This document shows, in pieces, positions 20,281 to 31,000 of a stretch of 64,000 nt of DNA. The stretch's first letter is position 1; each line of letters starts with the position of its first letter. Made by a program: the position numbers and the translations under genes. The notes beneath the pieces were generated by a model. That model made no database searches, had not been told where the DNA came from, and was given only the letters and a program-made list of their open reading frames with translations. Origin of the DNA: Leishmania infantum JPCM5 (taxonomy: Eukaryota; Euglenozoa; Kinetoplastea; Trypanosomatida; Trypanosomatidae); the NCBI RefSeq assembly GCF_000002875.2, contig NC_009407.2, positions 416,001-480,000 on the forward strand, given 5' to 3'.

Positions 20281-22268
20281 GCCACGAGAGGACAGCGGCG
20301 AGGTAGAAGGGAAAATCAAGATCACTTGGATTGGGCAACTACACCTCAAATGGCACACCGGTCTCTTCAGTTCTTCGAGCTCCTTTCTTTCCCTATGTAT
20401 GCTGTTCTCATACCCTTTCCCTCCCCTCAGCCTTCTTGTCTCGTCGTCGTCGGGTATGCCAGTGTGCCGCTGTTCCGGGAGAGCGAGGAAGAGAAGGCAG
20501 GAACGAAGGAGAAGGAATGGGTATGGATGAGGGGCGGGGCAGGGCAACGATATTGCTTGCTGTGGTGTGAGCGCAAGCGAATAATAACACAACGAAGGAA
20601 GAAGACGCAACACGCAATACAAGACAACACACAGAAGAAGCCCGTGAGAGCGACGAGAAACCAAACGAGACAAGAAGAGGCACAAGATAACGTCAAGCGT
20701 TCAGAGCCCGTGTCACGCGGCAAGTGCGACACAGCAGAGGATTCGCAACGGCACAGAGCAAGAAAAGGTTTGAGATATCCAGGGCACAGGACCTCGATCT
20801 CGAGGAATGCAAGGACGGTGCAGGGGAAAAGAAGCGACGAGAGCGCGAGGGATGTGGCCACAAGGCGCGCAAGAAAAGAGTAGCACGAACAAAAGCGGGG
20901 AGTTGAGGGGAGAGAGGAAAAGGTCTGGATGCAAGCACACACCGACACACACACGCACACACACACACATATATATAGAGATGCACACTTACAAAAAGCG
21001 CAACAAGCAACCCCAGGAAGTGGAGGGGCAATCGACAAAAAAAAAAACAGATCGGCCTCCGTTGTTCGTGGTGCGGCCACCGTAAACAGCGAGAGGGGGG
21101 AAGGAAGGAAGACGCTCGGTTCACTGGGAATGTGCTGCTTTTGTGTGCTTGCTTCTGCTTTGCGGGTTTACCTTCTCTCTCTCTGCGTGTACGTGTGTGT
21201 CCTCCGGCGTGCTCTGCTGTGATGGCAGCGGTCGCTCGGAGATCGCGGGGGCGATCGGATGCGGTTTCGCTTCGCCACGTTGCTTTTTTTTCCTTTCGGC
21301 TCGTTCTGTTCTGGTCGAGCACCCTGGCAGAGAAGAAAAACACCGCCCCCTCCCCTCACGCAAGACACCAATGATGATGAGAGCGGGAGAGGATGCAGGC
21401 ACACACACGCATAGAGGGAGGGAGAGACAGAGACAAGCACACGGCACTGTCCCTCTGTGTGTGGTTCAAAATATTTTGTCTTCCGCGAGTGCTCGACGAA
21501 CGCAGAAGGAGCGTAACCGCGTGTCCGTGCGATTACAAGCAGGATGGCTCGTATGGGGGTATGTGTGGGGAGTGAGATTGTCGAGGAGAGGGGAATGAGC
21601 GCGTCGTGGAGATGGGGGTCGGGGAGGGGGGAGGTATGCCGCTGTACCCGCGCGCATACGCAGCCGCGTGAATGTTTACACGCTTCTGTATGTCAACCGT
21701 CGACAGAAACCAACAAGCCTAACTAAATATTGTACGGCAAGGAAGAAGAGGCTTGTGAGCGCGAGGAAATCCGAAAGAGAGAGAGGGCGTATGCGGGCTG
21801 ACTCCGGATTCAGAATGGCTCGCTCACAGCAGACACCTTGGTCGGCAAATGGGGGAGGGCGGCAGCGAGGGCTACGCTCTGCTACAGATGTAAAATGTGG
21901 AGAATTTTTCGTTTTCTTTTCCACATGATACGTGCTAGCACGTTTTGTGAGCGTGCGGGCGTGTTCGAAGAAGAGCGCATGTGCGAGGCGAAGAGGAAGA
22001 GTAGGGGAAACGGGTGCGTGTGTATGTGTGTGTGTGAGACGTGGTGAACAACAAAGAGGGAGGGAGGGACGCCAACATGGCGGTAAATCATCTGCGCACC
22101 CGCCGATGCACGACGCGTGCTCATCGCCTCTGCGGAGGAAGCGCAGCGGCGAGAAAATCAGATGCAGAGAGAGAGGAGAGAACGGGACCGTGCACGGAAT
22201 GGAAAAGCACCGGAAGACACTCGAAAGAATACGACGAAAGAAAACAAAGGTGAGAAGAAGAGGAGCAC

Positions 22269-22823
22269 AGGCAGGAGTTGCTTTCTCCGGCGTCCTCAGC
22301 GCACCCACTCGCTGCCCAGACAAGCGTGCGGCCAACGCCACGCCCGAGCCGCCACCCGCCCGCCGGCCTGCCACAGGCCCCCATCGCCTCCTGCACTGCA
22401 GCCGTAGGCGCACACGCGGTACAGCAATGCGCCGACTCAGTCCGCCCAGCGCCGCCTCTGCCTCAAACTCTACACAGCACCCGCCGCCTCGCAGGCCGCC
22501 GCGCAGCCGCTCCCATCGTGCCACCAGTCGCCACCCACGTGGTGCAGCCCGTACGCGGTGGCACGCCGGCCCCGCACCAGTGGGCAGTGCGAGGGCGGGG
22601 GGCGGGATGCGCGCCAGCCACGCTGACACGCTGCCCATCATCTGGACGGTACAGACGTGTGCGCTGGCGCAGGTCGCTCCGACGCGCCGCCGTCCGGGGC
22701 TTCAAACTGTCACCACCGGAAGGTGGCTCGGCATCGGCAGGGGGATGGGGGAAGGGCTGCTGGGCTGCCCCACAGAGTGGGCACTGGTCCCTGATGCCGC
22801 GCCAAGGTGGCCGGCAGCATCAG
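22269..22823 (-). mobile_element. SIDER-like retroposon, copy 3
   Basis: Same family as copies 1 and 2, in the 3' UTR of the active GH32 gene and on its sense strand. At the low-coordinate end it shares a short flank (22269-22290) with copy 1 that copy 2 lacks. That makes copy 3 the probable donor, or the older insertion, for the duplicated block. SIDER2-class elements in Leishmania 3' UTRs are known to promote mRNA decay, so both GH32 transcripts may be regulated together. Confidence 0.65.
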
Positions 22824-23743
22824 GCGGAAACGAAAAAGTGGTACGAAAAGAATGAAGAATAGAGGCACAGAGATGCGCACACTCAAATGCAGAGACCCAT
22901 GCATGCATCCGTACACACACACGAGAGCATGCGGGGCATGCGTGCGCTGGTGCAGGCCTCTGCCGTCCCCCCGGAAGCCGGAAAAGAGATGCGACAACGG
23001 GTGTGCAACGGCAAATCGAAAGCAGCGACGACAGCACGCTCCCCGAGTGCACACACACGCGCGCAGAGGGGGCTTTCGGGCCTTCCTCTCCGTCCCCCCT
23101 CGGCCCTTTTGCGTGTTTCGCCCGTTTCACGTAGCGCGGCCACGGATTGCGGCTGCAGTGAGAAGAGCGGAAGGCACAAGGAGGGGGAGGGCGGAGTTGT
23201 CCAGCGGGCGATGGGATCGCCACGGCGTGTGCACCGGAGGGGCGGGCGGGCGGGCGGACGAGACGGGCAAAGCGAAAGAAGGAGGCGCCAATCGTTCGGT
23301 GCGCGACACTGCCGACGAGGTCGAGCGTCACGCAGGCGCACGCCTTCTCACGCAGGGCAGGAGGGCTCAGTGCCTCACCGTCGCCTTCAGCTTCCACATG
23401 GTACCGCCCACCATGTCCGCAGTCCCGTTGACCGAGAAGACGCGCAGTGCCCGGTCGCCCTCGTCCGGGAAGACGCGGGAAGAGAAGGTGGCCTCGCCGT
23501 TGTTCACGAACACCTCAATCGACGAGCGGTCAATGAACACGTGCAGCTGCAGAAGCAAACCCGTCGGCATCTCGCAGGAGCGATACCCACTCAGCATGTG
23601 TTGCGGGTAGTGGCGGTTCAGCACCAGCCGTTTCGACTGCGCGTCCACGTACAGCTCTGCCCCTGAGCCGAGCCACAGCCCGTACTTCTCCGCCGTGCTC
23701 GTTTCCATGTTGAACGCAATATCGAGCTCGTAGGCAGTGCAGT
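22290..23743 (-). repeat. 1.45-kb near-identical duplicate block, copy B
   Basis: Partner of 17392-18845; see that entry. The only coding difference noticed is Asn versus Asp in the segment TAYELxIAF. The border at 23743 falls inside the coding sequence, immediately after the codons for the shared Thr-Ala-Tyr-Glu-Leu segment, read against transcription. Confidence 0.9.
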
Positions 23744-24908
23744 TCGCGAGGATCTGTGCATCGTTGTTATTCTCTACGAGGAGGGTAGGCACAATCATCA
23801 TCTCAGGAGTACGCAGGCCGACCAGCTCACGCGCCGGCAGCATTCGAAGCTGTCCTGTTGCCTCATTATAGCTTAGCTCCCGCGGCAGCGTCAGGCAGCC
23901 GCTCCAGCCATACTGCTTTGTCGGCATGGGGCTTTCCCACATGTTGCACCACGCCATCAACATTCTCCTCTGGCCATCGGCGGCGAGGAAAGTCTGTGCT
24001 GCGTAGAAGTCATGGCCGCGATCAAGCTCACGGAACTCCCGCTGCACCCTCCACGGGCCGCCAGGCGTCCACTGCCCGACGGTATACCCGTTCTGGAACC
24101 GATTGCGGTAGTTGTACTCGCTGGCCTTTTTCCCTTGAGGGCAGAAAAGAAGCAGCTTCATATCCTCGCGGCTGCCGATCGTAAAGTAATCGGGGCACTC
24201 CCACATGAACACGTTCTTGTCCTCCGTCATCCCCAGCACCTGCCAGTTCGTGTCGTCCCACTTAAGCAGGTCTTCTGTGGCGAAGAGCAGCAGCTGGCCA
24301 AGGTCCTTCGTCACGTCACGGGCACCACACACCATCCACCACCGCCCGTCCTGCTGCCACACCTTCGGGTCACGGAAGTGCACGTACCCCGGTGGCGGGC
24401 GCACGACGGCGCCGAGCTTCTCGAAGTTCACGCCGTCGCTGCTGACGGCGACGCACTGCTGCTCAAAGATAGCGTCCGGGTTGCTTGGCGTCGCCGCCTC
24501 AAGCACGAAGTGGCCCGTATAGAAGACGTACATCCTGTCTTCGTGCACGACGGCGGTGCCAGAGAAGCAGCCGTCGCGATCACACGCGTCTCCTGGTGCC
24601 AGCGCCGCCTTTTCGTGCTGCCAGTGCACAAGATCCTCGCTCGTCAAGTGGCCCCAGTGCATTGGACCCCACTCGGCACTGTACGGGTGGTACTGGTAAA
24701 AAACGTGGTAGTGATCGCGGAAGTGCACCAGCCCCGTTGGGTCGTTCATCCACCCCGTGTGCGGTGCAAGGTGGTAGTCGGGATACCATGTACAGTTCGT
24801 CGAGGAGTCCCATCGGGCAGCGGCCTCCCGGTCCGCGGCCGCGAGCCGCTCGGCATGGGTGCCGCGCGGAGCGTAGGCCGGCGCGCGCTGCTGCGCTTGA
24901 GAGCTCAT
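23367..24908 (-). CDS. GH32 beta-fructofuranosidase (sucrose hydrolase), catalytically complete
   Basis: The product has 513 residues from the ATG at 24908 (MSSQAQQRAP). The open frame reaches 25013, but a pyrimidine tract at 24929-24975 lies between, so the later ATG is preferred. All three GH32 acids are present: Asp56 in WMNDPTG (nucleophile), Asp180 in FRDPK and Glu237 in WECPD. The C-terminal beta-sandwich follows (SSIEVFVNNGEATFSSR). It should cleave terminal beta-fructosyl residues of sucrose or related sugars, which suits promastigotes living on the insect's sugar meals. No signal peptide is seen from this start, so a cytosolic enzyme is likely, unlike the secreted sucrase known in Leishmania. 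It is transcribed just upstream of its nucleophile-less paralogue. Confidence 0.92.
   Translation of the reverse strand: MSSQAQQRAPAYAPRGTHAERLAAADREAAARWDSSTNCTWYPDYHLAPHTGWMNDPTGLVHFRDHYHVFYQYHPYSAEWGPMHWGHLTSEDLVHWQHEKAALAPGDACDRDGCFSGTAVVHEDRMYVFYTGHFVLEAATPSNPDAIFEQQCVAVSSDGVNFEKLGAVVRPPPGYVHFRDPKVWQQDGRWWMVCGARDVTKDLGQLLLFATEDLLKWDDTNWQVLGMTEDKNVFMWECPDYFTIGSREDMKLLLFCPQGKKASEYNYRNRFQNGYTVGQWTPGGPWRVQREFRELDRGHDFYAAQTFLAADGQRRMLMAWCNMWESPMPTKQYGWSGCLTLPRELSYNEATGQLRMLPARELVGLRTPEMMIVPTLLVENNNDAQILANCTAYELDIAFNMETSTAEKYGLWLGSGAELYVDAQSKRLVLNRHYPQHMLSGYRSCEMPTGLLLQLHVFIDRSSIEVFVNNGEATFSSRVFPDEGDRALRVFSVNGTADMVGGTMWKLKATVRH
24190..24463 (-). repeat. 274-bp identity tract inside the GH32 gene, copy B
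   Basis: Partner of 19367-19640 with no difference seen. Flanking codons on both sides encode clearly different residues in the two paralogues, so the boundaries are sharp. Confidence 0.85.
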
Positions 24909-25775
24909 CGTCGTCGTGTCGTTCTTGCGGGAGTAAAGAAGAAGGGAACGAGCGCGGAGAAGAGCACCGAAGGCGCGGCGAGACACTCGCATACGATGAC
25001 GCAAATCTTGCACTGCGCTGATGGCCTATAGCCGTTGAGTCAGCAGCAGCAGAGGAAGTATGGTGATAGGCGCAGGTTACTGGCCAGAACGACGATGCGC
25101 GGGTGTGCGCGTCTTGTACATGGATGCGAAGCAAAATGAGTAGGAGCAGGGGACGGGGCCGATGAGGGGTTGTTGCGGTGATGGTAAAACGGCTACCTCA
25201 GAGACTGAGTTTGTATGATGATTGTTCCTTTCCCGTATTTACTGTAATGTTTTGGGCTCTTTGAGCTGCAAGATGGGTGTGGCGATCGCGGCTACACCGC
25301 CTCGTCCCGATTCGAATGCTGTCGCGTTGGTGTCTGACAGGTGATCGAGCACACACGTGTGCGTGTGTGCCTCTTGGGAAGAGAGAAGGAGTGCAGTGGG
25401 TAAACAGACGTTTCATAAATGTGACCCGAGAGGCGTGTGAAACGAGCGGCAGCGGGGGAGGGCCGAAGCACGAGCGTTGGTGTTGAGCAGGGGTTACGAG
25501 GTAGGGGCTCGGTGAAGCCTATTTCACAGGCAGTGGCAGAGGTGGCGGCCACGTGAACATGGGTACGTATTTATGTGCACAACGGACAAGCTACGGAAAA
25601 TGTTGCTCCTCAACGAGAGGATCGAGGATGCATGCCCCTCGTCGTGCTGCGCGTGAGGCCGCCTCCCACTGCTACCTAAGCGCATACATACGCAAGCGTG
25701 TATGTTCGAACTCTCCTCATCCAGCTAGGCACAAAAAGGCTTCATGAAAGGGCGCCCAACACTGCATGTATCGGC
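24909..25775. other. Spacer between NDUFAF7-like and GH32 genes
   Basis: No gene seen. It should carry the 3' UTR of the NDUFAF7-like gene and the 5' UTR of the GH32 gene. Confidence 0.55.
24929..24975 (-). promoter_or_regulatory. Pyrimidine tract for trans-splicing (active GH32 gene)
   Basis: A purine-rich plus-strand run gives a C/T-rich tract on the transcript 20-65 bases before the ATG at 24908. It sits inside the longer open frame and is the reason for rejecting the start at 25013. Confidence 0.5.
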
Positions 25776-27191
25776 CTACCGGTCACCCCTCTGCGGCAGC
25801 GGAGGCAGAGGCATCTCAGCAAAGAAAGGCGACACGTTCGGGAAGTTTCGGGTCTGGAACGCGAACACCTTGTAGCTCTCTCCCATCTCCTCCTTGTCCA
25901 TCAAGCGCCGGTAGTTCTGCAGCACTTTCAATGCTGTCTTCGTCTCCTCGTCCTTGATCACGTGCGCCAGCCGAATGTCAATGCCGTTCTCGAGCAGGAA
26001 GTCGTGCTGCGTCATCACCGGGAACCACTTGAGGTGCCGCCGCGCCACCTCCAGCCGCTCAAGGGCCCAACGCAGCTGCCGGAAGCTCACCCAGCACGAG
26101 AGATCCACCTCGCCGGGCGACAGCAGCGGGTCGACGAAGCGGTGGCCACGGATTCCGCGCAGCGTGCTGTGCATGTGATCATCCTTGCCGTAGTCAATCA
26201 GCAGGCACGCAGCCTTCTGGCAGTCTATCATCTTTTTCATGAGCGTCTCCATCGTCTGCATCCCGACCGTGTTCACTTCCACGCAGTCGCCGGTCTTGCC
26301 CTTGGTGCGAATGTCGTCAGGGATGAGATAGGCGGACATCGACCCGGACGGGGCATGGACAAGGCGGAAGTGCGCCTCCGTGCCGGGGTCCGTATCTACC
26401 TCCACACACGTCTCCACCCACCCCCGTTCGGTGTAGCGGAACTGGGCCACGGGTAGCGCATCAAAGTACTCGTTCGCAATGAACACGGTTGGCTCGAGCG
26501 AAAAGGGCAGCGATTCCAGGTCCATCCACCACTTGATCTTGCCCTGAGCCGTCTGGAATTCGGTCAGAGCTCTCTTCTGCTCCTCGCGCCGCGCGGCACC
26601 GACCTCGACGAGGTGTATCTGCAGAAAGTGCAACAGATGCGGGTTCGAGTATTGAATCTGCTTCAGCATTGTCCTCATGAGGGTACCGCGACCCGGCCCC
26701 ATCTCCACAAGATGCAGCACGCGCGGTGTACCCATCTTCTGCCAGGCGTCCATCACCCACGCGGCAAGCACGTCGCCAAAGAACGGGATCTCCGCTGCGG
26801 TGATGAAGTCTGCCTTCTCGCTGCCAATCACGTTTTTCTTTGCCGCGTAGTAGCCGTACTGGGGGTGGGTCAGGCAGTCCTTGACGAACTGCGACATGGG
26901 GTAGTACCCCTGCGCGGTGATCTTGTTCACCAGCTCGTTGCACAGAGCTGTCTTGAACTCCTTTTTGTTGGCGGAGTTTACCGTGGCTCTGTCCGGAGTA
27001 GACAGATCACTCGCGTGGAGGTTCATGGCGAGGCGGGCCGGCGTGCTGCGGAGGAGGCCGGCGCGGTAGTGCCGCATGAAAGGTGCAGCAACAGAGGAGC
27101 CCGAGGATGAGGGGCCCATCGGTGTCGATACCCCGCCAAGAACGGAAGCCGCGGCTGCTACTGAGGAGGGCCGCGCAAGACGCTTCTGCAT
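25776..27191 (-). CDS. NDUFAF7-like mitochondrial methyltransferase (complex I assembly, MidA/DUF185 family)
   Basis: The product has 471 residues. The N-terminus (MQKRLARPSSVAAAAS) is basic and acid-free, as in a mitochondrial presequence. The DUF185/MidA fold is recognisable: LTHPQYGYYAAKK early, the SAM-binding loop EMGPGRGTLM near residue 162, the NEYFDALPV segment near residue 237, then LLIDYGKDDHMHSTLRGIRGH, the conserved active-region stretch, and DLSCWVSF. In animals NDUFAF7 symmetrically dimethylates an arginine of the 49-kDa complex I subunit NDUFS2 during early assembly. A similar role in the kinetoplastid mitochondrion is inferred. It is intact and about the family's usual length. 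Confidence 0.92.
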   Translation of the reverse strand: MQKRLARPSSVAAAASVLGGVSTPMGPSSSGSSVAAPFMRHYRAGLLRSTPARLAMNLHASDLSTPDRATVNSANKKEFKTALCNELVNKITAQGYYPMSQFVKDCLTHPQYGYYAAKKNVIGSEKADFITAAEIPFFGDVLAAWVMDAWQKMGTPRVLHLVEMGPGRGTLMRTMLKQIQYSNPHLLHFLQIHLVEVGAARREEQKRALTEFQTAQGKIKWWMDLESLPFSLEPTVFIANEYFDALPVAQFRYTERGWVETCVEVDTDPGTEAHFRLVHAPSGSMSAYLIPDDIRTKGKTGDCVEVNTVGMQTMETLMKKMIDCQKAACLLIDYGKDDHMHSTLRGIRGHRFVDPLLSPGEVDLSCWVSFRQLRWALERLEVARRHLKWFPVMTQHDFLLENGIDIRLAHVIKDEETKTALKVLQNYRRLMDKEEMGESYKVFAFQTRNFPNVSPFFAEMPLPPLPQRGDR

Positions 27192-28091
27192 CGCTCTAAA
27201 TAAGGGGCGTAGAGACGGGTCCGTGCTGATCGCTGATGAGAGCTGTGACGCGACACAAAGTCGTTAGTGGCCTGCGGCAGAGGTCTCAGGTGCGCAAGCG
27301 CATGTGACACAGCTCCTTCGCTGCAGACTTCAAGCACGGGTGCGGGTCAGCGAAGAGAAAGAGAAAAAGAGGGGGCAGCAATCGAGGGAACGAGCAAAAA
27401 GGTGCGCGTCTTCGTTCTCTGCAACTCGAGCAACGCGAGGGATGCCCAGACACAGACACACGCACACAGCATACAACAGCAACCAAAGAGGGAGGCGGGG
27501 TGTGCAGATGGACTCCGCCCACCATCCGCGACCACGAAGAGGAGAGAGGGGGGTGGGAGACCGGTACGGGTGGCATCGCTACGGCACCGCAGAAAGGGAG
27601 AGATCGTGCTGGCGAGAGGGCGATGTGGCACGTCGCTGCGTCGCTACACCCTCTCTCGCCGCGCGTTCATCGTCCTCGGTGCGCCGAAACTGAGATCCGC
27701 CACTGAGCACCTCGCGCGGGGGCTTGATGCCACCGTGAATTGCCTGTCCTTCCCTCCACGCCTTGCCCTCGCATGGTTGCTGTGTTTTTTTGTTGTCGTT
27801 GATCCACTTTCTTGGTTCTGCTCTGTGCGTGCTTTTCGCTCCCTGAGGGGTTGGGCCGTCCCTGTGCCCGTCTGTGTGCCGGTGTGTCTGTCTGTGTCTC
27901 TCTCGCCGTGTTTGCGCATCTGGAGCATGCCCTAACACAGAGGGAGGGAAGGAGAGATGAAAGAAAGAGGTGTGCATAGACGTCGGCCCGCGGGCATCGT
28001 GTGTACAGCAAGCAGTGGCCCACCATTAAGAAAACAAATGTTAAAGATCGATGTTCTTCGCGCGTCCCTCACGCTCGCGCCCCGTTCGCTG
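27192..28091. other. Spacer between FCP1-like and NDUFAF7-like genes
   Basis: No gene seen. The pyrimidine tract of the NDUFAF7-like transcript is probably at 27350-27377, where the plus strand is almost pure purine. Confidence 0.55.
27350..27377 (-). promoter_or_regulatory. Pyrimidine tract for trans-splicing (NDUFAF7-like gene)
   Basis: C/T-rich on the transcript, 160-185 bases before the ATG at 27191. Assignment is by position and composition only. Confidence 0.4.
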
Positions 28092-31000
28092 TCACAGCGG
28101 GGTGACATCCTCTACCTCGTCAAGCGGGTCATCGAGGAGCCGGTGCCGCGGCCGCTGCAGCTCTGCCTCGCACACCCCCGGCGGCGCTGACTCGTCGACA
28201 TCAACCACAACCCTCTCTGTAAACGTCCCCGGCACAGAGGTGATGGGCACGACACCCTTCCTGGACGCAGACGTGAAGCTGCGGCTCGACCGCAAAGCCT
28301 TATGAGAACCACTAGACCACGAGACCGAGTCGATCAACGCCATAGCAGGCGCCCCGCCTACATCCTCAACGCACTGGCTGAGACTTCCTGGTGTGGAAAG
28401 AGGTTCCAGCACCGACGGTACCACCTGCATCTCCAACGGAATCACATCATCCACAGCAGACGAACTCAAACAAGGCGCTTCGTAGCCGTTGGTGATCGCA
28501 ACAGCGTAGCCGTCCGGTGGGGGAGTCTGCAAGGCTGCACTCTCTCCCCTTACCGTATTCCTGCCGCTAGCCGTAGCGTTGGCAGATAAACTGCCCATGC
28601 TGATGCGCAATCCGTGCTGCTCGTCAGCGTCTGCCTCAGCCACACCGCCTAGCACCCTGGACTCAAGCGGCAGGTCGGGAAAGGCATGGAAGGTCATCGG
28701 AGTTGGCGGCATCGACGCTGCCGTCATCATGGTACTCGGCGTGTAGCTGCCAGTGTCGGTCCTCGCGTTCACCGCGGCGTGGCCAAAGCCCGCGCCCCAT
28801 GCGAGCGGTTCCAACGAGAATAAGGAGTCGGTGGTGGACGGCAACGAAGGGTTCGAGCTCGACGCTGACGATGATGACGACGGTGACGAAGCTGATTGTG
28901 CTGAGGACGAGGCCGAGGCAGAGGGGAAGGAGTGGCATGTCGCCCTGGCAAGCACCGCAGGCGGGGGAGACCGAAGAGACGCGATGCCTTCGGTGTCGAC
29001 GGTGTCGACATGTCCTGGCCGCATAGCCCTTCCGGCGAGTCCCAACACATCCGCCCCTGTAGCCGTGGAAGGGAGGGCCTTCTCGCATCGGTCTTCGCTG
29101 ACAGGAGCCATGGTCGCGCCCAGATCGCAGGCGTGGCGCCGGCGCCGACGTCGGCGGCTGCCGCCACGGCGGCTTGCCCCAACCTGGCTCTCAGCACCTC
29201 TTGCCTGCTCTGCCAGCTCTGTAGCCACAGAGTCCTCGATGGTCGGCAACAGCAGTGGTTGCTGGGAGCTGCACAGCGCATCTTTGTTCGACATGCGCCA
29301 GAGCAGCGCCGTCAGCATCGCGCTCACGCTAGCGGACAGATCTGAGGCGGCGGCGCTGAAGCTGGTGTTAGTGTAGCCAACCGGCACATCCTCCTCCGCG
29401 CGGGCGAGGTCGCGAAGATGATCTGGCGGGCACACACATACGCAGTGCGGCCAGCGGTACGCTCCGTGTCCACGGCTCTCTGGCATGCTCAGAGTAGTTG
29501 AAGGAGTGTGGGGAGAGGACGGGGATGTCGATGTATCAGCCCTTTGCCACTCTGGCAGCCGCAGCACACCCTCACTGCACACCAAGCACTTCGACCCGTA
29601 CAAGCAAGAGAGCACGAGGGAGGTGGCGTAGCCGCGACGGCTGAAGTACGCCCGCGGATCGACGCGGGCGAGTGTGTAGGGGGCCACGTTCACCGTGCAC
29701 GGCCAGTCCGACTCCTCCCATACCTGCGGCGCGTCATCCAGCACAGCGATGCTGCGCGGCTTCGGCAGGCGGTTTGGCCAGTCGCACCACGCCGGAGCGC
29801 GCCACGCGCGACGAGCCGCTGCCATTGCGTCGGCATCCAAAATAAACTGCACAACGCGCAGGGCGCCTTTGCGGCATCGTGCAAGGCGCTCAGCCGTGTT
29901 CCTCGGTGCCGGCGTCTGCAACGGAACGAGATGCGCGTGAGCTGGGTTGGGCACGCTTGCTGTTGCGGAGCTGCTGTGGTCCGCTGGAATTCCTCCTACG
30001 GGGCCAGCGAAACCGACGTCTGGCGCCGCAGGCGCCTCCTCATCCCTGCCGACGGCATCATCGCGCCTTTCTAAGTCATCGCACCAGCGAAGCATCTCGT
30101 CCGCCGTCACCACGCTTGATCGCATGTCGGGGAAGAGTACTCTGTGCGGGTCGAGCACCTGGCGCAGAATGGCCTCAGTGCGGCTCCGCGTTGACTTTGT
30201 AACCAGCACTACCGGAATGTTCCACTGGGTGGCAACACGGTAGAGAAACTGGCGCACACCGGGGCGCACGTACACAACATCGAGCAAGTAGCGGGCCGGA
30301 GGCGTCGCAGTCGCAGTCGCTGAAGCGGTGGCAGACTTCGCGGAGCTCGACCTGAGGGCATCTGCATCGGCACTCGACGAACATGACGTCTCTCGCGTGT
30401 CGCGGCACTCAAGATGGCTGTGTCCGTGGTCGTGTCTGCTCTTGGACGGCGAGTCCACTGCCGAAGCCGGCCCTACTGCAGACGGGGAAGCAGCAGTGTA
30501 TCTGACAGCGCCGCATTCTTCGTAGTGCACGATGCCAAGACTATGCCGCTGCGATGCGGTGCGGCGCATGAAGCAATGCAGCAAGCCGCCACTGGAGAGG
30601 GCAGAGGTGTCGCCTGTCGTAGCCTTTGCATGAGACAACAGGGGCTCACGAGTGTGCGGATGCCTCTGTCGCATGGTCGGCCGCAGAACACCATCGTCCT
30701 CGACAATCTCGGTACACCTGTGTGAGGAATGGAAAGGGCCGTTGCCGTGGAGGTGGTAACCCCTGCTGTCCCGGTGCAACGCGCCCTCCTGCTGCCCATC
30801 CGCCCCTCTCACCATCGACTCGGCAAGTTCCTCTTCCGTTAGCGGCGGCGCATCGTTGCGGCCGAGTCGGAGCGGCGCGCCGGCGAAGCGCTCTGACGAC
30901 GGCGCCGCCGGGTATCGGCGCCAGAGCACGCACGGGTTTTCAGCCCCCGCCACGCCTTCAGCAGCCGCCACGACGCGGTGTAGGTGACGGAGGTGACGCT

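Larger units (their letters stand above)
20215..23366. other. Spacer / 3' UTR of the upstream GH32 gene
   Basis: No gene seen in 3.1 kb. The right part (22290-23366) is the duplicated 3' UTR with SIDER copy 3. The rest is purine-rich and microsatellite-rich spacer, with a CA/TA run at about 20938-20977 and G-rich stretches near 21620. The plus-strand open frames are low-complexity. Confidence 0.6.
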
